A DNA stretch of 64,000 nucleotides from CAVQNQ01 sp963714205 (GCA_963714205.1 CAVQNQ010000002.1:1488001-1552000); one strand, 5' to 3'. Positions 38,388-47,265 are shown, counted from the first letter of the stretch. A program made the numbers and translations. The notes: a model not told the origin generated them from the sequence alone.

Positions 38388-38419
38388 GTGGGGCGGACCG
38401 CCTGGTGGGTCCGCCCCAC
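38388..38419. terminator. Perfect 12-base-pair hairpin between receptor and ileS
   Basis: GTGGGGCGGACC (38388-38399) and GGTCCGCCCCAC (38408-38419) are fully complementary, with an 8-base loop, 8 bases past the receptor stop. It can fold on either strand. Without a T-run it could be an intrinsic terminator of unusual type or a dispersed REP-like element. Confidence 0.6.
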
Positions 38420-38464
38420 AGCACCCGCCTCTCCCGCACTGCTACGATAGTAGTTACCCCCGAA

Positions 38465-41275
38465 ATGGAATCGCATACCGTGGACCTTAAGCAGACTATC
38501 AATCTGCCGAAGACGGCTTTTTCCATGAAAGCCAACCTGCCGCAGGCCGAGCCGAAGATGCTTGCGCGGTGGGAGCGGGAGAAGCTCTACGAAGCCATCC
38601 GCGCCTCGCGCGCCGGCCGCCCCACCTACATCCTGCACGATGGGCCGCCCTACGCCAACGGCCGCATCCACCTGGGCACGGCCTTCAACAAGATCCTCAA
38701 GGATTTCATCGTCAAGTCGAAAACCATGGCGGGCTTCGATGCCCCTTACGTGCCGGGGTGGGATTGCCACGGCCTGCCGATCGAAATCAAGGTCGATAGC
38801 GATCTGGGGGCCCGCAAGGCCAAGATGTCGGCGCTCGAGATCCGCCGCGCCTGCCGCAAGTACGCCGAGAAATACGTGGATCTTCAGCGCCAGGACTTCA
38901 AGCGGCTGGGCGTGCTGGGGCAATGGGACGATCCGTACCTGACCATGAATCCGCACTACCACGCGGTCATCGCGGGGGCGTTCGTCGAGTTTCTGGATCG
39001 CGGTTATGTGTACAAGGGGCTGAAGCCGGTGCACTGGTGCATACACGACCGCACGGCGCTGGCGGAGGCCGAGGTCGAATACAAAGATCACATCAGCCCC
39101 TCGATCTGGGTGCGCTTCCGGCTGACTTCGGACGCCGCCAACATTCATGCGGACCTGGCGGGCCGCGAGGTTTACGGCCTGATCTGGACCACCACGCCCT
39201 GGACCATACCGGCCAACATGGCGATCGCGTTCAATCCCAAGTACGAGTACGTGGCGGTGGAAGCGGGCGGCGCGGTCTACATCGTGGCCGCGGACCTGCT
39301 GAAGGTCACGGCCGAAAAGTGCGGCTGGGGCGAGACGCGGGTCGTCGCCACGTTTCCGGGCGCGCGCCTGGAACACGCGGTCTTCCGTCACCCGTTCCTG
39401 GAGCGCGATTCCGTGGGCATTCTGGCGGACCACGTGACGCTCGAGCAGGGCACCGGCGCGGTGCACACGGCTCCCGGCCACGGACAGGAAGACTACGTGG
39501 TGGGCCGGCAGTACGGGATTCCAACCTATTGCCCGGTGGACGCCGCGGGGCGCTTCTTCCACGCGGAAGGCGCGGCGGGACGGCTTCCCGAAGAGCTGAT
39601 CGGCACGAGGGTCTTCGAAGCCAACCCGATGGTGGTGGAAATTCTGAAATCGTCGGGCGCGCTGCTGGCGGTTGAGAAGCTGGCGCATTCCTACCCGCAC
39701 TGCTGGCGCTGCCATCATCCGGTGATCTTCCGCGCCACCGAGCAGTGGTTCATCGGGATGGAGCGCAACGGTTTTCGCGAGGCCGCGCTGGAGGCCGTGC
39801 ACAAGACCCGCTGGATGCCGGAGTGGGGCGAGGAGCGCATTGCCAACATGATCGCGACGCGCCCGGACTGGTGCATCTCGCGCCAGCGCGTGTGGGGCGT
39901 GCCGATTATCGTTTTTTACTGCGACCGCTGCCGCGAGCCCTTCACCGATCGTAAGGTGCTGGACCACGTGGTCGAGTTGTTCGACGAGCATAGCGCCGAT
40001 ATCTGGTACGAGCGCAGCGCCGCCGAGCTGCTGCCCGCGGGGAGCGTGTGCGCGAGGTGCGGCGGAGGCGAGTTCAGCAAGGAGAACGACATTTTGGACG
40101 TGTGGTTCGATTCCGGCTCGAGCCACCTGGCGGTGCTCAACGAGCGCTTCGGCCTCACGTGGCCCGCGGACCTCTACATGGAGGGCGGCGACCAGTACCG
40201 CGGCTGGTTCCACAGCTCGCTGCTGGTGGGCGTGGGGATCAAGGGCGGCTCGCCCTATCGCATGTGCGCGCTGAACGGATGGGTGCTCGATGGCGAAGGC
40301 CGCGCCATGCACAAATCGCTCGGCAATTCGATCGAGCCGCAGGAAGTCTGGAAGGATCACGGCGCCGAGATCCTGCGGCTGTGGAGCGCGTCCGTGGAGT
40401 TCAACGAGGACGTGCGCTTCTCGCCCACCATTCTGACCCGCCTGGTGGATGCCTACCGCAAACTGCGCAACACCTTCCGCTATCTGCTCGGCAACCTCTC
40501 CGATTTCGACCCGGAGCGCGACGCCGTGCCGGCCGCGGAAATGGCGGGGATCGACCAGTGGATTCTGCTGAGAGCTGAAGACCTGGTGGCCCGTGCGCGG
40601 GGCTGGTACGAGAAGTTCGAGTTTCACAAGGTCTATCATTCGGTCTACGCTTTCGCCACCGTGGATTTGAGCGCGGTCTACTTCGACGTGCTCAAGGACC
40701 GGCTCTACACCGCGGCCAAGAAATCGCAGGCGCGGCGCAGCGCGCAGACCGCGCTTTACCGGCTGCTGGACGCGCTGGTGCGACTGCTGGCGCCCATCCT
40801 GAGCTTCACGGCCGAGGAGGTTTGGGAGCACATGCAGCGCCCGGGCAGCGTTCACGTGGCGTTCTTCCCCGAGCCGGCCGAGCTGAGCGCCGGCCTCGAC
40901 GAGGCGGCCCGGAAACGCGCGGAGGCCTGGGACCGTCTGATACAAGTGAGGGATGAAGTCCTCAAGAGCCTGGAAGAGGCGCGCAACGGGAAGCTGATCG
41001 GAGCGCCGCTCGAAGCGCGCGTGCGGCTCTCGGCCGATGGCGATCTCTACCCACTGCTCGAACGCTACGCGAGCGAATTGCCGTCTCTGTTTATCGTTTC
41101 GCAGGTGGATCTGGACTGCGCCGATGGCCCGGGTTTGCGCGTGACGGTGGAACGGGCGGCCGGGGGGAAGTGCGAACGCTGCTGGAAATACACCGGCGAT
41201 ATCGGTTCGGACGCGCGTTTTCCCACGATTTGTGGGCCGTGCGCGGAGGCTGTCGAAGAGACTTTGAATGGTTGA
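38465..41275 (+). CDS. ileS: Isoleucyl-tRNA synthetase
   Basis: This 936-residue class I synthetase has the HIGH-type motif YANGRIHLGT near residue 70. The editing-domain stretch IWTTTPWTIPANMAIAF is clear. Further motifs are DVWFDSGSSH and the KMSKS-equivalent MHKSLGNSIEP near residue 613, in which His replaces the usual Ser. The C-terminal zinc site has CERCWKYTGD and CGPC. The ATG at 38465 is chosen because the synthetase fold begins soon after. The gene overlaps lspA by 8 bases, so ileS-lspA-lgt form one operon. Confidence 0.96.
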   Translation: MESHTVDLKQTINLPKTAFSMKANLPQAEPKMLARWEREKLYEAIRASRAGRPTYILHDGPPYANGRIHLGTAFNKILKDFIVKSKTMAGFDAPYVPGWDCHGLPIEIKVDSDLGARKAKMSALEIRRACRKYAEKYVDLQRQDFKRLGVLGQWDDPYLTMNPHYHAVIAGAFVEFLDRGYVYKGLKPVHWCIHDRTALAEAEVEYKDHISPSIWVRFRLTSDAANIHADLAGREVYGLIWTTTPWTIPANMAIAFNPKYEYVAVEAGGAVYIVAADLLKVTAEKCGWGETRVVATFPGARLEHAVFRHPFLERDSVGILADHVTLEQGTGAVHTAPGHGQEDYVVGRQYGIPTYCPVDAAGRFFHAEGAAGRLPEELIGTRVFEANPMVVEILKSSGALLAVEKLAHSYPHCWRCHHPVIFRATEQWFIGMERNGFREAALEAVHKTRWMPEWGEERIANMIATRPDWCISRQRVWGVPIIVFYCDRCREPFTDRKVLDHVVELFDEHSADIWYERSAAELLPAGSVCARCGGGEFSKENDILDVWFDSGSSHLAVLNERFGLTWPADLYMEGGDQYRGWFHSSLLVGVGIKGGSPYRMCALNGWVLDGEGRAMHKSLGNSIEPQEVWKDHGAEILRLWSASVEFNEDVRFSPTILTRLVDAYRKLRNTFRYLLGNLSDFDPERDAVPAAEMAGIDQWILLRAEDLVARARGWYEKFEFHKVYHSVYAFATVDLSAVYFDVLKDRLYTAAKKSQARRSAQTALYRLLDALVRLLAPILSFTAEEVWEHMQRPGSVHVAFFPEPAELSAGLDEAARKRAEAWDRLIQVRDEVLKSLEEARNGKLIGAPLEARVRLSADGDLYPLLERYASELPSLFIVSQVDLDCADGPGLRVTVERAAGGKCERCWKYTGDIGSDARFPTICGPCAEAVEETLNG

Positions 41276-41762
41276 TGCGAGGGTGAAGGCGTATGGGGCC
41301 GCCGGCGCGGTGGTGGTGCTCGACCGCGTCACCAAGCGGCTGGTGGAGACGCGCCTCTCGTTCACCGATTCCCGCAGCGTGATTCCAGGGTTCTTCGATA
41401 TCATCCGCTCGCAGAACCGGGGCGCCGCGTTCGGCATGTTCAACGATTCGGCATTCGAGTGGCGCACGGCGCTGCTGGTATTGGTCTCGGCCGTGGCCAT
41501 AGGATTGATCCTCGTGATGTTGTGGAACGCGCGGCGCATGGACGGCCGCACGGTGGCGGCCCTGGCGCTGATCCTGGGCGGCGCGGCGGGCAACGAGATC
41601 GACCGCGTGGCTTCGGGCCGCGTCACGGATTTCCTGTTGTTCTATGTGGGCCGGTACGAGTGGCCGGCGTTCAATGTGGCGGATTCGTCGATCGTGATCG
41701 GCTGCGGGCTGCTGCTGCTGGACATGCTGCGCCCGAAACGGCAGGCGGCTAATGTACCCTGA
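41268..41762 (+). CDS. lspA: Lipoprotein signal peptidase (signal peptidase II)
   Basis: This 164-residue inner-membrane aspartyl protease cleaves the signal from diacylglyceryl-modified prolipoproteins. It has four hydrophobic segments. The early conserved motif is QNRGAAFGMF. The catalytic aspartates are in GGAAGNEIDRVASGRVTDF and FNVADSSI. It overlaps ileS by 8 bases and lgt by 11 bases. Lgt performs the preceding step of the same pathway, so this small operon joins both lipoprotein-processing steps. Confidence 0.95.
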   Translation: MVDARVKAYGAAGAVVVLDRVTKRLVETRLSFTDSRSVIPGFFDIIRSQNRGAAFGMFNDSAFEWRTALLVLVSAVAIGLILVMLWNARRMDGRTVAALALILGGAAGNEIDRVASGRVTDFLLFYVGRYEWPAFNVADSSIVIGCGLLLLDMLRPKRQAANVP

Positions 41763-42534
41763 GATCTTTCATCTTTCGTTTCTGCACACCTACGGCGTGC
41801 TGGTGGCACTGGCCTTCGTGACGGCCTTGTGGCTTACCGGCCACCTGGCGCGGCGCGCGGGCATGAACTACGATGCCGTAGTGAACCTGGGCATCTATTG
41901 CGGCCTGGCGGCCCTGCTGGGCGCGAAGTTGATGCTCTTCCTGGTGGATTTCAATTACTACGCCGCGCACCCCGGCGAGATCTTCACGCTTTCGACGCTG
42001 CGCGCCGGCGGCGTGTTCTACGGCGGGCTGATCGCGGCTCTGGCGGTGGCCGGATGGTACATGCGCAAGACCAAGCTGCCGCTGCTGGCCACCGCGGACG
42101 TGTTCGCGCCGGGGATTGCGCTGGGCCACGGCATCGGCCGGCTGGGCTGCTTTTCGGCGGGATGCTGCTGGGGCGTGGAATGCCACCTGCCCTGGGCGGT
42201 GACCTTCAAGGACCCGGTGGCCAGCGAGTTCGTGGGCGTCCCGCTGGGCGTGCCGCTGCATCCCACGCAACTCTACGAGGCCTTCGCGGAATTTGCCATT
42301 TTCGCGGTGCTCTACTGGCGCATCGTGAAGCCGCATTCGAAGGGCGGCATCATCAGCCTCTACCTGCTGCTCTACGGCGCGGCCCGCTTCGTGGTGGAAT
42401 TTTTCCGCTTCCACGAACAGGGCAACCTATGGGGCGGCCCGCTCGATACTTCGCAGTGGATTTCGCTGGCGCTGATGACACTAGGCGCGGCGCATTTCGT
42501 GGCGGCGCGGCGGCGGGCGCCGGTTCACGCTTAG
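41752..42534 (+). CDS. lgt: Phosphatidylglycerol-prolipoprotein diacylglyceryl transferase
   Basis: This 260-residue membrane enzyme adds diacylglycerol to the lipobox cysteine. It has about seven hydrophobic segments. The signature GHGIGRLGCFSAGCCWG matches the Lgt motif with its essential Arg and Gly residues. PTQLYE and ARFVVEFFRFHEQG near the end are also conserved. The start overlaps the end of lspA by 11 bases. It is the last gene of the ileS operon; the next gene has its own regulatory repeat. Confidence 0.95.
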   Translation: MYPEIFHLSFLHTYGVLVALAFVTALWLTGHLARRAGMNYDAVVNLGIYCGLAALLGAKLMLFLVDFNYYAAHPGEIFTLSTLRAGGVFYGGLIAALAVAGWYMRKTKLPLLATADVFAPGIALGHGIGRLGCFSAGCCWGVECHLPWAVTFKDPVASEFVGVPLGVPLHPTQLYEAFAEFAIFAVLYWRIVKPHSKGGIISLYLLLYGAARFVVEFFRFHEQGNLWGGPLDTSQWISLALMTLGAAHFVAARRRAPVHA

Positions 42535-42568
42535 GTTCATTGTCCGTTCATCCGGCGGGGCGCAAAAT
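42535..42568 (+). promoter_or_regulatory. Direct-repeat operator and -10 before the response regulator
   Basis: GTTCAT (42535-42540), TGTCC and GTTCAT (42546-42551) form a direct repeat with an 11-base period, as bound by OmpR-type dimers. Eleven bases later CAAAAT (42563-42568) is a possible -10. The same layout precedes the RND operon at 48729. Confidence 0.65.
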
Positions 42569-42582
42569 GGTAGACATACCCC

Positions 42583-43272
42583 ATGCGCATCCTGCTGGTG
42601 GAAGACGAAGCGCGAGTCGCCGGATTCATCGCGCGCGGGTTGCGCGAACACGCATATGCCGTCGATATCGCGACCGATGGCGAGCAGGCGCTCTACCAGG
42701 CCTCGGTCAACGATTACGACCTGGTGATCCTGGACGTGCTGCTGCCCGTCAAAGACGGTCACGCGGTCTGCCGGGAGCTGCGCGCCTCCGGGTTGGGCGC
42801 CCCGGTGCTGATGCTGACGGCGCTGAATTCGGTCGACGATCGCGTCGCCGGCCTCGATAGCGGCGCCGACGACTACCTGGCCAAGCCCTTCGATTTTAAG
42901 GAGCTGCTCGCGCGGCTCCGGGCCCTGGCGCGGCGTTCGGCTACCATTCGCCCGGCGCTCGCCCGCGTGGCCGATCTGACGCTCGATACCGCCAGCCACG
43001 CGGTGATCCGCGCCGGCAAGTCCGCGCATCTCACCGCCAAGGAGTATGCGCTGCTGGAGTACCTGGTGCTGAACCGCAATCGCGTGGTGGGCCGCGGCGA
43101 GATTGCCGCGCATGTGTGGGACGAAAGTTTCGACCCTTTATCGAACATTATCGACGTTTATATCAAGCGCCTGCGCGCCAAGGTGGATGCCGGGCGCGGG
43201 CAGCGCCTCATCCACACCCGCCGCGGGGAAGGCTACATTCTGACCGAGGAGCCCCAAGCCGGTGAAGATTAA
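42583..43272 (+). CDS. OmpR/CusR-type response regulator
   Basis: The 229-residue regulator has a receiver domain with acidic pocket EDE (residues 7-9), phosphorylation site D51 (LVILDVLLPVKDG), and the conserved Lys in DYLAKPFDFKELLARLRAL. The winged-helix effector has LTAKEYALLEYLVLNRNRVVGRGEIAAHVW and the recognition part SNIIDVYIKRLRAKVD, close to CusR/CopR-type regulators. It overlaps the kinase gene by 11 bases. The repeat 32-48 bases before its start is probably its own binding site. Confidence 0.93.
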   Translation: MRILLVEDEARVAGFIARGLREHAYAVDIATDGEQALYQASVNDYDLVILDVLLPVKDGHAVCRELRASGLGAPVLMLTALNSVDDRVAGLDSGADDYLAKPFDFKELLARLRALARRSATIRPALARVADLTLDTASHAVIRAGKSAHLTAKEYALLEYLVLNRNRVVGRGEIAAHVWDESFDPLSNIIDVYIKRLRAKVDAGRGQRLIHTRRGEGYILTEEPQAGED

Positions 43273-44653
43273 GAGCTTCCGCCTGCGGCTGACGGCCTGG
43301 TACGTGGGCTTCTTCTCGCTGCTGTTCGTTCTCTTCGCGATCTTCTTTTACGGCATCCTGGCGCGCGATCTTCGGGACCGGCTGGATGAAACGCTTACGT
43401 CCGAGGCCAACACCGGCGTCAGCCTGTTTCTGGACGAGCTCGATGAAATGCACGGCGACCCCTTGAAGGCCGCTCCCGAAGCGGTCTCCGAGATGCGCCT
43501 GCGCGGGGGACGCGTGGCGGTTTTCGCGCGCGGCCGGATGCTGGCGGCCAGCGCGCCGGTTTCGCAGCCTGAGTTCGAGGCCATCGCGGCCCAGGCGGCC
43601 GCCATACGGGGCGCCGATGCCCTGTTGGCCGTTCCGCGCATGGGCCGCTATGGCGCGCGCGCCGCGGCGCACCGCCTGAGCGCCGGCGGGCACGATTACT
43701 TGATTCTGGCCGTGGAGCCGCTCGACGCGATCGCCGGCGATCTCGAGGACGTGAGGCGGGCGCTGGAGATCGCCGTGCCGCTCGCGATCGCGCTGGCCGC
43801 CATCGGCGGCTATCTGGTGGCCACGCGGAGCCTCGTGCCCCTGAAATCCATGGCGGAGCAGGCGCACCAGATCACCGGCAGCAACCTGGAGGCGCGCCTG
43901 GAGATCGGCGACGCCGCCGAGGAGTTGGCGGTGCTGGCGGCATCCTTCAACGAGCTGCTTTCGCGGCTGGATCGATCGTTCGAGACCATGCGGCGGTTCG
44001 TGGCCGACGCCTCGCACGAGCTGCGCACGCCGCTCGCGGTGATTCGCGGCGAGGCCGATGTGGCGCTTTCCCAGGAGCGCGGCGCGGCCGAGTACCGCCA
44101 GTCGCTGGCTATCATCCTGGATGAATCGCGCCGCATCTCGCGCCTGGTGGACGACCTGCTGAACCTGGCGCGCGCCGATTCCCGGCACGTCCGGCTGCAA
44201 ATCGAGGAGTTCTACCTGAACGACCTGCTGGCGGAATGCTGCCGTTCCGCGCAGGCGCTGGCCGCGGCGAAGGGCGTCGCGGTGGAGTGCCGCGCGGGCG
44301 AAGACGTGATGTTTCGCGGCGATGAGGAGCTGCTGCGGCGGCTGGCGATGAACCTGCTGGAGAACGCCATCCGCTACACTCCGGCGGGCGGGCAGGTTTC
44401 GGTGGGGCTGGAGGTCGCGGGTCCGAAGGTGCTGATTCGCGTCGCCGATACGGGCATCGGCATCGCTCCCGAGGCCGTTCCGCACGTTTTCGACCGCTTC
44501 TTCCGCGCCGACCGGGCGCGCTCGCGCCAGAACGGCGGCTTCGGGCTGGGATTGGCGATCGTGAAATGGATCGCCGAATCGCACGATGGCGCGGTAGAAC
44601 TGACCAGCCAGGTGGGCGCCGGCAGCACATTCACGGTGACTCTACCCCGGTGA
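43262..44653 (+). CDS. Sensor histidine kinase
   Basis: The 463-residue membrane kinase starts with GTG. Membrane segment 1 covers about residues 12-36 and segment 2 about 160-182, with a periplasmic domain of about 125 residues between them. A HAMP linker follows. The H-box reads DASHELRTPLAVIRGEAD, the N-box LLENAIRYTP and the G-boxes DTGIGI and GGFGLGLAIVKWI. No metal-binding His/Met cluster is seen in the sensor part, so the signal is unknown. It is the partner of the overlapping regulator gene. Confidence 0.93.
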   Translation: MKIKSFRLRLTAWYVGFFSLLFVLFAIFFYGILARDLRDRLDETLTSEANTGVSLFLDELDEMHGDPLKAAPEAVSEMRLRGGRVAVFARGRMLAASAPVSQPEFEAIAAQAAAIRGADALLAVPRMGRYGARAAAHRLSAGGHDYLILAVEPLDAIAGDLEDVRRALEIAVPLAIALAAIGGYLVATRSLVPLKSMAEQAHQITGSNLEARLEIGDAAEELAVLAASFNELLSRLDRSFETMRRFVADASHELRTPLAVIRGEADVALSQERGAAEYRQSLAIILDESRRISRLVDDLLNLARADSRHVRLQIEEFYLNDLLAECCRSAQALAAAKGVAVECRAGEDVMFRGDEELLRRLAMNLLENAIRYTPAGGQVSVGLEVAGPKVLIRVADTGIGIAPEAVPHVFDRFFRADRARSRQNGGFGLGLAIVKWIAESHDGAVELTSQVGAGSTFTVTLPR

Positions 44654-44746
44654 GCCGGATTGTGTACTTGGGGAAACGCGCGTGGGCCGGTTGGAATAAC
44701 TCACAATGGCGACCGGACTGTAAAAACCCTGAAGAGGCGTTTGAAT

Positions 44747-45166
44747 ATGGGGAAAACAGCAGTGCTGCTCGCATTTAGCGCCCTCTTCTGGCCGAACCCC
44801 GGCGTGGCGCGTGGGCACCATAGGAGGCACGGGACGATGGTGATGCTGGCCACGGCTTTCGCGCGGGCGCGGCAGGACACGGCGGCCGGAACCGATCCCC
44901 ACGAGGGGATCGTGGCCGCGGACCCATCGGTGCTGCCCCTGGGTACCCGAATCAGGATTACCAGGGCGGATGGCTACGACGGGAACTACCTGGTGACGGA
45001 CACAGGCGCCGCTGTCAAAGGCCGGCACATCGATATTTACCTTCAGTCCGAAGCCCAGGCGAAGCGGTTCGGGGTGAAGACGGTGCGCGTGCGAATCACG
45101 GAGATGGGTGCGGGCAAGGCCGACGCGCGCAGTAAAGACGATACGACGGTGGCGGGGCGGCGCTAA
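44747..45166 (+). CDS. Exported 3D-domain protein
   Basis: The 139-residue protein has a short signal peptide (about residues 1-22, to GVARG). The 3D domain follows, with MLATAFAR..., GIVAADPSVLPLGTRIRI, DGYDGNYLVTDTGAAVKGRHIDIYL; the three aspartates of the family are in the last stretch. This double-psi barrel is related to MltA-type lytic transglycosylases and may act on peptidoglycan. The start at 44747 is chosen for the signal peptide. It converges with the broken Crp/Fnr gene. Confidence 0.82.
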   Translation: MGKTAVLLAFSALFWPNPGVARGHHRRHGTMVMLATAFARARQDTAAGTDPHEGIVAADPSVLPLGTRIRITRADGYDGNYLVTDTGAAVKGRHIDIYLQSEAQAKRFGVKTVRVRITEMGAGKADARSKDDTTVAGRR

Positions 45167-45187
45167 TTGAACTCGCGACGAAAACCG

Positions 45188-45844
45188 CTAATCGTGCAGG
45201 ATGACATTCAGCAGGGAGCTGTGAACGTGGAGGCCGCCGTTGTAGTCGATGAATCCGAGCTTGCGGAACCGGTTCATGAAGAAGCTGACTCTTGAGCGGG
45301 TGGTGCCAACGATGCCGGCCAGCGTCTCCTGACTGATCTTGGGGATGAGCGGCTCCGGTTTGCCTTCCTTCCCGAAGTTCGCCAGCAGCAGAAGCACCCG
45401 TGCCAGCCTCTTTTCACTGGAGTTAAACAATTGGTCGACCAAATCTTCCTCGATCTTGATGTTCCGGGAAAGCAGATGGGCCACGAACAGCTCCGAGAAC
45501 GCCGGTTCATTCATGAAGGAGCCTCACGATTGCCGCCTTCTCCAGCTTCATAACTGAGCAGTTCGAAATCGCCACGGCGGTTGCCATACGCACCTCTTGA
45601 CCCGCCAGGCATCCTTCGCCGAAGAAATCGCCGCCGTTCAAAATGGCGATGACGGCCTCTTTTCCCTGCTTGGAAAGGACTGTGAGTTTGACCTTGCCTT
45701 CTTCGATATAGAAAACTGCGTCCGCCGTATCGCCCTGGACAAAAACGCGGTCATTGGTGCGGTAGTGGGCGCCGGGGTTTCCGCTGTTGGTCTTGGACAA
45801 AAAGACCTTCAGATCGAGATTGGGGGGGGGGGCTTGGCTTTCAT
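45188..45844 (-). pseudogene. Crp/Fnr family regulator with two frame disruptions
   Basis: Reading from the ATG at 45844, the frame reaches a run of 11 C (G run at 45822-45832) and then a stop. If the run were 9 or 12 bases the frame would continue as NLDLKVFLSKTNSGN. The cyclic-nucleotide-binding domain then reads RVFVQGDTADAVFYIEEGKVKLTVLSKQGKEAV and GGDFFGEGCLAGQ. At 45510 a second break occurs: after RLLHE a TGA appears, while the +1 frame goes on as NEPAFSELFVAHLL and a helix-turn-helix (ISQETLAGIVGTTRSRVSFFMNRF) to the end. One extra T explains it. All family features are otherwise intact. Confidence 0.82.
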
Positions 45845-45859
45845 TTTCTAATCAGAAAA
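45844..45859. promoter_or_regulatory. Inverted repeat at the start of the Crp/Fnr gene
   Basis: TTTTCT (45844-45849) and AGAAAA (45854-45859) surround a 4-base spacer and touch the first codon of the minus-strand gene. It may be an operator or part of the ribosome-binding region. Confidence 0.35.
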
Positions 45860-45897
45860 TACCCCAATCGAGCGGCCTTTGCAAGTGCCTAAAGGGG

Positions 45898-45913
45898 TGG
45901 TCAATATTGACCA
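45898..45913. promoter_or_regulatory. Perfect 16-base palindrome, likely operator
   Basis: TGGTCAATATTGACCA is its own reverse complement. It lies in the divergent region between the Crp/Fnr gene and a small ORF. The half-site TGGTCA differs from the FNR (TTGAT) and CRP (TGTGA) half-sites, so the binding protein is unknown. Confidence 0.6.
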
Positions 45914-45994
45914 GACCCCGATGGAACGACGTGCTATCTTCGGTTCGGTAGCCGATCACTGCTTGGATCCATGGACCGGCTGAAGAGGACGCGC

Positions 45995-46297
45995 ATGGAC
46001 CTGACGATGATGATCTCGGAGCTTCGTTCGGAGCGGGATGACATCGATCAGTCGATATGTAATCTGACACACAATACGCGTCCGATTGCCCGGTTGCGGG
46101 TCCCACGCCCAAACTGGACCCCGAGGAGCGAGAGCACGGCTTCTTTGCGTCTCTTACTGGCTTCACAACTCCGGGTATGCCGTGCGGCGGCGGATCTTAT
46201 GATGACGAAGTACTATGCGGGTGAGTTAAAGCGAGCGTTTCGAGAAAGCGGAGCGGCAAACCGAAACGCCAAGCTTCGCAGGGGTGAGCAATTTTGA
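45995..46297 (+). CDS. Small hypothetical protein, doubtful
   Basis: From the ATG at 45995 there are 100 codons. The first 22 residues (MDLTMMISELRSERDDIDQS) form a charged amphipathic helix like that of many small acidobacterial proteins. The rest is Arg/Pro-rich and of low quality. In the +2 frame from about 46110 a stretch reading PTPKLDPEEREHGF looks more protein-like, so the gene may be frameshifted or decayed. An ATG at 45971 would add eight residues. It overlaps the start of the next gene by 4 bases. Confidence 0.35.
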   Translation: MDLTMMISELRSERDDIDQSICNLTHNTRPIARLRVPRPNWTPRSESTASLRLLLASQLRVCRAAADLMMTKYYAGELKRAFRESGAANRNAKLRRGEQF

Positions 46298-46773
46298 CTC
46301 CGGAATATACCGGCAGACAGCAGGTTGAGGGGTCTGAACAACCCGTTATCATCCCGGATGTCGGGCATGTGGGCGTACCTCGGCCCGTCATTCTTGTTGC
46401 GGACGATGAGGTCATGATTCGGAATCTCGTGACTATACTGATGCAGACCGAAGGGTATTTCGTGCTTGCCGCCGCCGATGGCCACGAGGGCCTGGAGTTG
46501 TCCCGCAAGTATCCCGGCACAATCGAATTGGTAATCACGGACATGCAAATGCCCAAGCTGAACGGCGCCGACCTGTGCGCGCACTTGCTCGAAGAGCGGC
46601 CGGGAATCAAGGTGTTGGTAATGTCCGGTGCGGACATCGGCGAAATCGTCAGCCAGAATATAAACTTGCCGTTCCTGCCCAAACCGTTCGACGGAAAGAC
46701 CCTCATAGCGAGAGTTCGGGCGATCTTGTCCGCCCCCGCTCAAGGGCCGATGGGCGACGTTCGCTCGAGATAA
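46294..46773 (+). CDS. Stand-alone receiver-domain protein
   Basis: The 159-residue protein consists of a variable N-terminus (about 30 residues) and one CheY-like receiver: VILVADDEVMIRNLV with the acidic pair, phosphorylation site in ELVITDMQMPKLNG, the Ser/Thr position in VLVMSGAD, and the conserved Lys in FLPKPFDGKTL. There is no output domain, so it may work in a phosphorelay or by protein contact. Its start overlaps the preceding doubtful ORF. No cognate kinase is encoded nearby apart from the OmpR-type pair at 42.6 kb. Confidence 0.85.
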   Translation: MTPEYTGRQQVEGSEQPVIIPDVGHVGVPRPVILVADDEVMIRNLVTILMQTEGYFVLAAADGHEGLELSRKYPGTIELVITDMQMPKLNGADLCAHLLEERPGIKVLVMSGADIGEIVSQNINLPFLPKPFDGKTLIARVRAILSAPAQGPMGDVRSR

Positions 46774-46851
46774 TGCCGCCAACGCGACTTGCCAACACGA
46801 CCGGAACTCCAGCCCTTCTCCGTATTACGGCACACAAATCGAGTTTCTTTC

Positions 46852-47265
46852 ATGCCTGAAGACAGCACCTACCGGATACACCGCGTCGTTCCGACCGATC
46901 GCCGTCAGGAGGACGGCACGCACGAACTGGCTGCCTTGCCGCAGATGGAACCGTACCGTCAGTTTATGATGGCAGTCATACGGGGTTCCGTTCAGCAGCC
47001 GGAACTCGCGGCGATCCGCCAAATGCCGCTCGAAGAGCGGTACGTGTGGCGCGCAGCATCGGAGCTAAAGAGGGCCTTGGCCGACTGCGACGACGGACTC
47101 AACATCCATACCGACCGGCAGACATTATCACCGGAGGCATTAGCAAGAGTGAGGGAGCTTTTGAGGTTCTGCCCGACACAGTTCTGCGTTTTCCTCAAGG
47201 CCCTGGTGGGCGTTGAGGAGATGCAGCGGATGATGGTCGAGGCGATTTGGGAGGCGCTACGGTGA
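46852..47265 (+). CDS. Hypothetical protein
   Basis: The 137-residue protein starting at MPEDSTYRIHRVV is not recognised. It is rich in predicted helix: MEPYRQFMMAVIRGSVQQPELAAIRQMPLEERYVWRAASELKRAL, then SPEALARVRELLRFCPTQFCVFLKALVGVEEMQRMMVEAIW. It has no signal peptide or membrane segment. A frame open from 46789 allows a longer start, but ATG 46852 gives the better N-terminus. It sits between two receiver-domain genes and may be related to their signalling. Confidence 0.55.
   Translation: MPEDSTYRIHRVVPTDRRQEDGTHELAALPQMEPYRQFMMAVIRGSVQQPELAAIRQMPLEERYVWRAASELKRALADCDDGLNIHTDRQTLSPEALARVRELLRFCPTQFCVFLKALVGVEEMQRMMVEAIWEALR

Noticed and set aside
38381..41626. Open frame of 1081 codons on the minus strand opposite ileS
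   Set aside because: It is the antisense of isoleucyl-tRNA synthetase and lspA, with no domain signature; long antisense frames are common at this GC content.
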